Below are positions 23,301 to 35,300 of a stretch of 64,000 nucleotides of DNA, in pieces. Location of the stretch: the NCBI GenBank assembly GCA_936450465.1, contig OW388291.1, positions 85,977,099 to 86,041,098 of the forward strand, written 5' to 3'. This stretch comes from Gibbula magus (Eukaryota; Mollusca; Gastropoda; Trochida; Trochidae). How positions within the stretch are numbered: the stretch's first letter is position 1; each line of letters begins with the position of its first letter. The notes beneath the pieces are model-generated. The model had not been told where the DNA came from. It made no database searches and saw only the letters and a list, made by a program, of their open reading frames with translations. The position numbers were made by a program, and so were the translations under genes.

Positions 23301-26300
23301 CAATTGATTTGATCGTAACCAGTTTTAATGAAAGGTTATCCCCTTTGAAGATACCTGAATCACACGGTTCTAATTTTCCAACCCTCAAGCCACACAACCA
23401 ATTTGGTTCTCCTATCTGAAACAGTTTCTGAGAAAAGCTGTCCCTTTTGAAATTACCTGGAACAGAGTAAACAAAATGATCAAGGACAATAACTCCGGAA
23501 AAAACAATTGCACGCTTCTCATTTTCGAACTCCATTAAGGTATTTATGCCCTCAAGCATCACACAAAATTTGGTTATCCTATCTTAAACACTTTCTGAGA
23601 AAAGCTGTCCCCTTTATCTCAGACTGACGGACGGACGCACGGACGCACACACAGAGCCCAAACCTATATCCCCCTTCCACTTCTTGGCGGGGGATAATAA
23701 ACATAGTACTAAAACAGACCTTTTTGCTATTGTAAAGTTTTTCGCCACTTTAACATTTCAGCAAGTGTGTCAATTAATGTAAGAATCTTACCTTATAAAT
23801 GTATTCAATCGAACAATATGAATATCCAAATGCACAAGAACACAAATTTTAAACTTAAAAATCCACAAATGATAGAACTTGATAGAACTTGATGATGGTG
23901 TGTGTTAAAACACTTGTTTAAATAACGTCACCTTTGGCATTAAAAGTCTTTTCACTAAGAGACTTGGTAGAACTTGGAAGATGGTCAAACAACGGGCAAG
24001 GTAAAAAAATAGAGCCATGGGCTCGGTAACTCATCAGGATCTGTATTGTTTGCAAAAGCGAAATGAATTGTTGTCAGTTAGTTCTAGAGCTTTTCATATT
24101 GTAAAATAAGTCAAAAATAGGTTCTACAATTTAAAATCCCCATTGTCTAAAGAGTCTCTACACAACAAGTCCTTTTGGTATTGGAGAAGATGAAAATAGG
24201 TTTTTAGATCATGGCCTATGAGGCCCTTATTTGGGGCCACAGAGTCACCAAATCTACAATTTAGAATCCCCATTGGCCAAGGAGTCGGCACACAACTTTT
24301 CAGCTCTAGACCTTTTGGAACTGGAGAAGAAGATGAAAATAGATTTTTACGGTCGTGACCCCAGTGACCCTATTTGGAGTCATGGGGTCACGAAATCTAC
24401 AAATTAGAATCCTGATGAGCTAAAAATAGAGCCATGGGCTCTGTAGTTTGTCAGGGTTTATTTTGCTTTTAGATTGTTCTAAATATAATGTATTCTTGGG
24501 GGCTCCTGTCACGCCCATATTTGATGGGTGGTCACTTGAATCTACATGTAAGAAAGATATTATTCTGAAAATTTGACCTGACTATGCCAGCTAGCATAGA
24601 AGAAGCCAATTAATGGTTTTCCTCTAGGTGCAAGGTACCTGCTCAAATAATTTAAGCTTTGGGGGCATATGTGAAGAGTCAAAAGTGTGAAAAGTTTAGG
24701 GACAGACACCTTTCAGGCCTGATGAGCTAAAATCACACTCATTTTAGAAAAGTCATGTGACACACTTCCACGGGTAATAATCTTCATTGATGTCTATATA
24801 GTATTACCTTCTGTAACTCATCAGACTTTAGATAATACATAATACAAGCAGTTGTCAATATAGTGACATGATTAATATTTCGAAATTGAAAAACAATGTC
24901 AAGGTCAGCAAAATCAACTGGCTCCTGAAACTTCCCTGAAAGAACCATTGTGTAGTATGATGATGAGAATCCAATAAACAGTTCTTGTGATATACTGCTG
25001 AACATCTTGAAAGTTTAGGTGTGACTTTAACCCTTAACATGCGGGCGACGGAATAATCCGGGCGGGCTATAAGCGATTCGTAGGTACTCCAGTACGAATC
25101 CCGGATCGCTTACTTAGAAGAATTCACGCCTGTCTATGTACTGGGCTAGCCTCCATACCGGGTCCCGAGTCGATTGTTTCCGCGACTCGCTGCATGAGAA
25201 TGGCTGTATTTATGCCTCGCAGCCCGCAATGAGAATAAAACTTTCTTCAGTGTCTGGTCAGAACGTCCAGCAAAATTCACACCAATTTGCGTGTGCATTG
25301 TTGACCCGTAACGCATCGATAATTAGCTTTACAAAAGGCCAATTTTGTCCTGCTTCGCTCCGATGGCTACACTGCCCGGCGGCTAATTAGCACCTAAGTG
25401 TCTGCACTGCCCCGGGGTGAGATAGGCCCGTACAGGCTTATCTGTCTCGCATCCCGCCACATGGGCAGATAGCCTATGCTTATCTGTCTCGCATCTCGCC
25501 ACATGGGCAGATAGCTTCTAATTACGGGAAGATATTGCGATAAGCTACCTTTCTCTCGCACTTCGTATCATATGAACCAATTGGTTGTTTTCATTTTTTT
25601 TAATACCAAAATAAAGAGGAAAGAATGGCCTTTATTCCCATATAAAAATCGCAATTGCGCTAACATAACTGAAAATACAGCAATCGCACAGAGATAGCCG
25701 ACTTTCGCACTTTTGAATTTTGATACATGTGGCGCATTTACCCCAACATGCCTCGGCGCTCTATTTCTAAGAAACTACTTGGGATATTTTCATAATTTTT
25801 TTATCAGTATATAGATAAAAGAATTGTCTTCAATTCCATATAAAATACGTGTATTTTCGGCAATAACTTTTGATGCGCCAGGTGTCGCGCAGAAGGTGAT
25901 ATTCGGCTTTGAATAAGTGGCGCTCTTAGCATATACCATCATTACGGGCTTTATAACTTGTGAACCGCAAGTCCGATTTTTATAATTTTTACATCATTGT
26001 AAAGAGAAAAACATTGTCTTCAATTCCATGTATAATGCGCATGTTTTCGGGAAGAACTCTGCATGCGCAAAGCGCCGCGCCAAAAGGTATAATTTTCGCA
26101 CTTCATAACTTTTGAACCGCAAGTCCGATTTTTATAATTTTTACATCATCGTAAAGAGAAAAACATTGTCTTTAATTCCAGATATAATGCGCATGTTTTT
26201 GGGAAGAACTATGCATGCGCGAAGAGCCGCAATATTGATGTACGCATAAGTGAAGAAGTATGATAATATATAACTAAAATACTGTTCTTTTGATACGCAA

Positions 26301-29300
26301 ATATAGAGCTTTATAAACGATGAACAACTGTCATGACGGAATTTTGTTTCCAGTTTTGGAAAAAAAATTATAACATAAAAGTGAAAATATATTTGAGTAC
26401 GGGACCCGCCGCTCGGGGAAAAGCCTTTTCGTGGGAATATTTTCTCAGGAAAATATTTCACTTTTCGGAGTTTCTAAAAATGCGTGAACATTTTTGTTAC
26501 TGATGCCATTTGCGAAAGGTTTTTATTTCTAAAATTCAAATGCGAGGGCGCACCTTTCCAAACCATTTGAATTGAATTTATTATTTTATCTTTTACATTA
26601 TTGAATAAAAGACGTTTCATTCAATAAGATTTGAAGAATTATTTATATGTGTAGCGGACTGAACTGAGCAGATGGAGAATTTGATTCCTCACCACTTTTA
26701 TTACCAAAGTTCTTTTGTATCACAATTACTTTTTTAGGTATTAGTTTTTTCGTGAGCAGGGGAATTTCCGACGGGATTCGCCATGACATAATGAGAAAAA
26801 ATTCCCATGAACATGGGCGTGGTCCGTCATCTTCGGGACCGACCCACAAGTATAAATATCTACCGGGGGGTGCGCGGACCCCCCCGCTTTTGGTCGCCAC
26901 CCCCAAAACTTTTTGTGCAAATTATTATTTTTTTTCTACTTTGAAATAAAGGTTCGTGTCATTCCGAGGTATGAAGGTTTCTGCTATATATGTCGAGAGG
27001 GCATGGGAACCCATTCCCAATAGAATCCGGGGTTCGTCCCATAGGATTGTTCCTCGGAGTCTCTCGTTCTCAAAAGAGAACATGGGAAACCTGTCCCGCG
27101 ATTGAATCAGGGGTCCGCCGCGGAAGACGGGGACGGGAATTCCCGGAGAGCATGGGAGTATGCTCCCATGGGTCCGGGCTCCGCCTCGAGAGACCGCTCC
27201 TTGGATGCTCTGCTTCTCGAAAAGAGAAGTCATTCGGCAACTGACAACCCGAGCTTCCCTGACATAGTAGTTTATTTTCCGGGCCTCGCGCCCGGTGCTA
27301 CACGTCGCCGAGGAAATCAGAAAATGGTCCGTTTGACATATGCGTCGGAAAAATCGGCGCGATGTCAGAAGCCGTCGGCGCTTGCGGCGCAGTCGTCCTA
27401 GATGCGCCGGGAGGTTCTGAAACTGGCAAATGAACGTCCATGAAGCTCACATTCATTATCTCTGTATGTTTATTGTCTCTAATCACATGTTATATGTTGC
27501 ATACATCTAACGCATTTTCAATCATTTACAGGTTGAAGCAGAATGCTGCGCGGACGTGGACGCAAGGCCCTGCGACGGCCTAGGACGTTGCATACTAGGA
27601 CACGCAGCTTTGAAGCCGTTTCAAGCGACGACGACTTCATCAACGAGATCCATGCTGATGAAGCCTCTGATATGGAGTCAACTGACAGTGATGGTAGCAG
27701 TGGTTTAGACAGTGATGATGCATATGATCGGGACACTGTAATAGATAGTGAACATGGTGACACAGATGCTCTGAGTGATATAGAGACAGAGATTGCCAGA
27801 AAGATTCTAGCCGCCGGTAATTCCACCGAAGAAGACTTTAGTGGTTTTGAGGAGGAGTTTGCCGAAATACCACAATATAATCATGATAATTCACAGACGT
27901 TTGATGAGTGGGTGGATGGTCCGCGGCCACGTGTAAACTTGCCTTTCACTGGTCAAACTGGGTTGCGCCAGTTCATAGAACTTCCTGAGAACCCTGAACC
28001 TATTGACTTTTTCAATTTGTTTATACATAATGATGACTATGAGGATATGGCAACGGAAACCAATAGATATTTCAAACAAGCAATGGAGGACAAAATTCTA
28101 AGACCCCGTTCAAGAATGCAACAGTGGCAAGACACTAATGCAGAAGAGATGAAGGTATTTGTAGCCATGACAATTGCCATGTCATTGGTTGTGCAGAGAA
28201 ACTTTGCTGATTACTGGTCAACAAGTGATGTTACCTCAACGCCTTTCTTCGCCAAGTGCATGCCCCGAGACAGGTTTTGGCTTCTTATAACCTACCTACA
28301 CTTGGCTGACAACAGGAGGATGCCGGGCCGTAACACCCCGTGCTTTTCACCAATAAATAAACTGGGACACTTGTATAACCGGATAGTTCACCGTTTTTCA
28401 AGAGTGTATAAACCGCATCAAAACATTTCAGTCGACGAGGGCATGGTGCCCTGGAAAGGTAACTTATCTTTCAAAGTTTATCTTCCCGACAAGCCTAAGA
28501 AGTATGGGATAAAGGCTTTCATGTTGTGTGACTCGCACAACGGATACGTTTGCAAGTTCAAACTCTACACTGGAAAAACGAATGAACCGGTTTCTGAAGG
28601 TGGCAAAACTTATGATGTAGTCATGGACTTGGTGAACGACTACGTTGGACAGGGGCATCACATCTTTATGGACAACTACTATTCGTCCACAAATCTGTAC
28701 ATAAATTTGTGGGAGCGGGGAATAGGTGCCACGGGGACGTTGAGAGCCAATCGAAAGGGACTTCCTGATTCAGTCAAGAACTTAAAAAGAAAGCCAAGCA
28801 AGGGGACATGACAGTTTCTCACAACCATGGCCTACTCGTTCTTCGCTACGAAGATAGAAAATCAGTGCTTCTCATGTCAACTGTTGAAGATAAACAACTT
28901 GAACAAACAGGGAAGAAGAACCGGGCAACAGGGGAACCAGTTCTCAAGCCGCGCATTGTAACAACGTACAACAAGTACATGGGAGGTGTTGATCGGGCCG
29001 ACCAGATGTTGTCGTACACGCCGTTCCGAGTGAAGACCCTGAAGTGGTGGAAACGGGTTTGGTTTCACGTTCTCAACGTTGCCATGTTGAACTCTTACAT
29101 CGTTTATAAAGAATACAGCAAAGATAAACCTCTAAAAACAAGTCGGGAATACAGGAAGGCTTTGGCGCAACATATAGTAACATTTGCGGACAAGGAACAA
29201 GTTCCATCACTTTGCAGACGTCCCCGTGGTCGGCCGAGCACGAGCGACGAGAGTGTCACTCGTCTTCATGGACGTCACTTTCCGACGAAGATTGAGCCTG

Positions 29301-32300
29301 TCGGAAGGAAGAAAAACGTCACAAGGATGTGTGTGGTATGCTCTAAGGCAAAACGCGCCGTCCTCGCAAAACAGATTGAAGAAGGCAATGGGCCAGCAAG
29401 GAAGAAAAAACGAGTAGGCAGAGAGTCTTCTTATGAATGTACAGATTGTAATGTTTCTCTGTGCGCCGCACCATGCTTCAAACTGTACCACACCGCCACT
29501 GACTATTCCAGGGCTTACATCACTGCCACGGAAAAAGAAAGAAATGAAGAAGGGAATGAAGAAGAAGAAAATTGAAAGTAAAGAGAGCCGAAGTGTGGAC
29601 AACCAGTATATACACATTATATACATACCTTGTTAGCTCCCTAAAGCTGTTCTGCGCACAACCGCAGGTAAATATTGTGTATATTTGTACGTAAATGCAT
29701 TGTAATTTCATTGTAATACATGTCATTGCAAATAAAATATTTTTTATTTTATCAAAGAGACAGAGAAAGTGAATGCGAGCTTTCATTGGAAGTTCAGCCA
29801 GAACCGCATCATAAAAAACACCCATAAATGCTGAACCGGGTGGCCGATTTTCATAAAACTTACATGGGGTAAAGAGGAAAGATTCGGCTTTGATTCAATA
29901 TAAAATTTATACATGCGCACGAAAAACTAAAGTTGCGGCACGTGCCCCGATATGCGCGATAGTCAAAAAGTTGCCTCAAAGTACCGAGGGTACCTTCATT
30001 TGGCCCGCTATAGCTTCCGAACGAAGTTGCGCATTTTTTTCTTTTTACATCATCGTAAAGAGCAATAAATTGTCTTCAATTCCATGTATCATATGTATAT
30101 GCGCAGCGAAAAATAAACATGCGGCAAATGATGCGCCAGATGTCGCAAAAAGTTAGTTTTTCAAAAATGAATTTTCTAAGTACTGGGGGTGCCTTCCTTA
30201 CGCTCTTCATATATTGCGAACCGTTTGACGTATTCCAATAATTTTTATATCATTGTAAAGAGGAATAAATTGTCTTCAAGTACATACGTGTTTCGCATGC
30301 GCGCGAAATAATTTACGATTTTATAAAGCTGGAAATAAAGACAAACTTTACACCGCGCAACATGTAGTGCGTTCGCCGCGGTGATTAGTGTATGCTGTGC
30401 TCATTAGTACCCATTAGTTCCACGCGCGCTCGGCTCTGGCACCCTCGAGGAGGTCTCGAGGAGGTCTCGAGGAGGTAACGGTACTGTAATTAGCACAGTC
30501 CCGGGGGTCCAAGCAGTGCCAGTAACTTGGTGCGCGTCGGGACCATTCACGTGGTACTGTCGGGGTAGCGTCACTCTCCTTTGGTTGGTTATATTTTCTG
30601 AACCATAAGTCGTATTCTAATAATTTTTACGTCATTGTAAAGAGGAATAAACTATCTACAAGCACATATAAATTTCGCAATATGCGCGCTCAGGAGTTTT
30701 GATTTCATGAAGCTGGAAATAAAGACAAACTTTAGATGACAATAGAATTATAACCATAGGTCGCATTCTAATATTTTTTATATCATTGTAAAGACAAACA
30801 TCTGGTCTTCAAGTCCATAAAAAAAATTTCAGTAGCGCGCTCCAAATTCATGATGTTATAAGGCCCGAATTAAAGACAATCTTTACAAAGTAATAGAAAA
30901 GTAAAGAAAAATCGTAAAAAAATAATCCAAAGATGCGGGTATGAGGCAACCATTTGTGTACGGGTGCCGCGACTTGAATTTGTATTCAACGCCCGTATAT
31001 AGGCCGTATTCGCCATGTAGATGCGGTATCTTTTGTAAAAACGGTACCGGAATCGCCGCCTGTAAATTCCGCCAGCAGAGCTAGTTAGTGCCTAAGCTCA
31101 AACTACTGCTGCGAGCTGCCAGCCTGTAAATTCCGCCACAGGGGCTAAAAATGGTAAAATATATATACGCAACGTAAGGGTTAAGAATGATGTCGAGGTC
31201 ACCAATATCTAATCAGCCCCGTGTCTTCCCTAGGAGAAGCTGTGAGTAAGATATTTAGAAAATCAAATCAACAGTTCTTGAGATATCCTGCTGACAAAGG
31301 TAAGATGACAAAGTCACTTTGTGACCTTGAAATGAAGGTCAAGGTCACAAAACTCAGAGAACATTATTCTCCCTATGATGAAGATATGCAAAATATGAAA
31401 CGAAAGCAGTAAATAGTTTTTGAGTTATTCCATTTCATACGTACGTAGGATGGATGGACGTAGCCGAATTCTATATATCACGCTTGTATCAGGGATAATA
31501 AGTTAGAGCATTTTAATATTCCTGAAGCCTAGAATGTAAAAATTTACAATTTACAGGCAGTAATCAATAGTGTCCAAGGCGTCTGTACAAGACATTTAAG
31601 CTTTTCATTAGTTCATTTCATTTTTGTGAAAATGACACAAATCAGTTTTCAGAGGCAGGCACTTGTGGCATTGAATTTGATAAATTTCTCACACATCTGG
31701 ATGGCGATATAAATAGCTCCCTATCATCGCGGCCTACTGTTAAGTCATTTACAAGCGACACGTGGCACAGGGAAGTAGATCAGGGCAGGAGGGTTGCACA
31801 AGGTAGGGAAACTAGTTTCACGTTCTTTGTTGGCAGTTAGCTTTATCAGCTTTCATGTACATTTACAGCAATCAATTGGTGTTCATTGTGTTCATATTGT
31901 GTGCTGGAAGCCATGCAGCAATATTGTTAGCCATTCACGCACTGGCTCAAAACAACTCATTCATCTGGGCTATGTGCTCCATAGTCTTTTCTTGAGTTCT
32001 AGTCAGTTACAGATATTAGTTAGCAGTGGTAGATCCAGAGGGGAAGGGAGAGGGTGGTTCACCTTATTATTTTCTAGGTATATGGTATAAAGGACAGGCA
32101 GTAATACTTCTATGCATTATTGATAGGATACAGGAGAAATGGGTTTTTCTGCTAAATTCTAACCAAGCTACAAAATAATGAAATATATAATATTGTTATC
32201 CATAAACTTTGTCGAGAATAATGTAATTCTTTTATATTTTTCCCTACCGTTATGTAAGCATTTCTGAGTTATATTCAATGATATTGGTAAACTAAGGGTT

Positions 32301-35300
32301 CAAAATTAGCACTAGTCCGCTCGCCAATGGCTAGTTAAAAAGAAGCTGGGCTAGTAGAGTGTAAAAACTGGTAGTCCAAAGCCTAGTTAAAATTTGAGGT
32401 GAAATGATCATGGAGATGTATTTGGCTAGCTGGAATAAGTCTGGACTAGTACTTTTAGAAATGCACTAGTCCGAGTGGCTACTGCATTGAAAAGGTTAAT
32501 TTCGACCCCTGTAAACTTGAGGTCAAAACGTTTAACATAGAATTAACATCCCATTCAGTGCTTAATATTTGAAAATGATTCACTCTTTAACATTGAGAGA
32601 ATGTAAGGCAGTTAAGACACCAATGTTTAACATTAGAAGATCTCTTTCTTATAATGTTTAAGTTTATCCAAATAGTTATCGGACATGTTGTTCGGGATGA
32701 TTATGTTCAATAGTATTACATATGAATTGAACAATAGAAGGGTAGAACTCAACATCAAAGAGATAAATCAGCCAGTAGCTTATAAGAAATATACTGTTCT
32801 AATATTTTTTCGAAGAATGTTTCCCCTCCCCAACCACATACAGTACCACCCAATTTTCAATTCTTAAAAAGATTGAAGGACAATTGTCTCCTTTTTCTTA
32901 TATTCCTAACTTCTATATTCTTAACTTCCAGTTTTGTCTTTTGAGTCGAAGATGAAATGTCAGACAACAATTTGGATCTGCAATCCTGATTATATCAACC
33001 ACTTCTGAAAGGTCAACTGAAATGCCCAAGGTTATTTTTGGAATTTATTAAAAGGGGATTTCAATTTGGCAAATACCCAATTTCTGAAATCTCCCCATAA
33101 ATTACTTATATACAGTGTTTAAAATTAATCTCCTAATTAGCGTATCTGCCGGGTTTGACGTCAGTCCTTGAACCAACGAACCAACCTACAGAGGTTGCAG
33201 ATTCTTTGAAGGGATCCTCCTTGGGGTACATATAGCATAAAAATCCTTATTTTTAACTTGATGACAGAATGTAACTTAATTTTTTTAAATAACAGTAAAA
33301 ATAAGTTAAAAAAACACAAAATAAGTGTTTTCCGAACGTGGGACGACCCTGTGTAGAGCCCCATCCCAGTGCAAACCAAGGGACGTAACTCTATTCTCAC
33401 CACTTATCAATCCAACCACTCCAGACAGAATATGGGGAGGTGGGTGGCCTAACCCCAAGGAGGATCCCTTCAAAGAATCTGCAACCTCTGCAGGTTGGTT
33501 CGATTCTTTTTCAGAAGGGATCCTCCTTGGGGTACATATAGCATAAGGCAGAATCCCAAAGATTCCGGACAGTGGCCAAGCCACCCACTGAATCCTTGGA
33601 TTCGGATGTGGCTCCCCTTCCTGAAATAGGATGTCCTGTCTCGAGGGTAACAGTACACGAGGCTGCACTAGAAACCTGAGTATTGACGGAAACCAACTCT
33701 GAGCCGTCCAAAGCGACGCAAGAAACACCAGGAGGCAAGCCGGCTGACTGGTCAACTGCGAAAGGACCCTGGGGATCAGAGGAACCGGTGGGAACGCCCA
33801 CAGTACTCTGTCCGTCCAGTCAATCGCGAAGGCGTCTCTGGCTAGAGCCCTTGGATCTGGGATTCTTGAGCAGAACACGGGCATCTGATTCGTCATCCCT
33901 GATGCAAACAGATCCACCTGGAATGACCCTAACAACTGGGAGATAATTCCGAATATCCCCTGGTCGAGCATCCACTCATGAGGTGTAAGGATGCGCAGAG
34001 ACAAAGCGTCCGCACGGACGTTGTCCACTCCCGGGAGATAAACAGGAATCACCTGAATGCTGAACTGGTCGCACCACAGTAGGAACTGCCACGACTCCAG
34101 CAGGAGAGATGGTGACACTGTGCCGCCCTGTTTCAGAATGTAAGACAGGGCTGTCTGGTTGTCCATTTCTAGACGAACCACAAGCCCCCAGATCCGCTTC
34201 TTGAAGCACTCGAACACACGTTGAACTGTTCTGAGCTCTAGCACGTTGATGTGCAATTTCAACTCCTCCTGTGACCAAAGGCCCAAGGCTGTCAGGTCCT
34301 CCAGGACCCCCCCAGCTTGATAGGGAGGCGTCTGTCTGGATCGTGACCGAAGGCATTGGAAGCTCTAACGGAAGACCCTTGAGAAGGTTGCTCTCGGAGA
34401 CCCACCACCGAAGATGCTCTAGCACCCACATCAGAACCCTCTCGAAGCTGTCCGAGTGTGACCACATTCGTGCCAGCGCTTACTGAACTGGTCTCATACT
34501 CAACCGAGCTCTCCAAACCACGTCCACTGTCGCCGCCATGTGACCCAGTAACTGAAGCCAAGTCCTGGCTGAGTGGGTGGGCACCTGAAGGAACAAGTGG
34601 ACTGCCCCAATCACTCTGGACACCCTGTCCGGGGCCAGGGACACGGAACTGGAGACCGTATCGAACCTTGCGCCCAGAACAACCAGGTCCTGCCTAGGGG
34701 CGATGTCTGATTTCTTCAGGTTGATAATCCAACCAAGCTTGAGCAAGATGTCTAACACCTGCTGGGTGGCTTCCTGATTCAGTTCTCAAGATAAGGCCCT
34801 GATCAGCCAGTCGTCCAGGTACGTATGACAACACCTGCCCTGCGATCTGGCGGCCTGTGCCGGTACCAACATTAGCTTGGTGAACACCCTCGGCGCAGTT
34901 GAAATGCCGAAGGGCAACACCCGAAACTGGTAGCACGTCCCGTCGAAGGAGAACCTAAGGAACTCCTTGAACTCGGGGTGCATCGGAACATGCAGATAAG
35001 CATCCTTGAGGTCAATTGACGACAGCCAATCTCCCCTCTCTACTGATGCTATCACCGTCCTCAGGGTTTCCTTCTTGAACGTTGGAACCTGTAGGCTGCG
35101 ATTCAAATATTTCAAGTTCAGGATCGGCCTGAACCCCCCGTCCTTCTTGGGTACCAGGAAGTAGATTGAATAATATTGAATAATGCATCTCCGCTAGGTC
35201 CTTAGCCTGCATAGCAGCAAGGTAGGCCCCGTGCACCGCCACCCTAAGTTGTTGGGCTCCATTCCTGAACGTGTCCTCATGGGCACGGAACTTGGCCTTC

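Larger units (their letters stand above)
25031..31180 (+). mobile_element. piggyBac-family transposon, 6,150 bp, with TTAA target duplication
   Basis: TTAA lies at both boundaries (25027-25030 and 31181-31184). The left end starts CCCTTAACATGCGGGCG and the right end read backwards starts CCCTTACGTTGCG, so the termini are short imperfect inverted repeats beginning CCCTT, as in piggyBac elements. Inside is a piggyBac transposase in plus orientation, opposite to the host TRAF gene whose intron 6 it occupies. Long flanks on both sides of the gene are filled with repeated modules of about 100-150 bp. The element's larger-than-usual size (known members are mostly 2-3 kb) comes from these modules. 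Confidence 0.88.

Noticed and set aside
26990..27401. Overlapping ORFs in the GC-rich block upstream of the piggyBac transposase
   Set aside because: They arise from degenerate GC-rich tandem units; no conserved motif and no start context.
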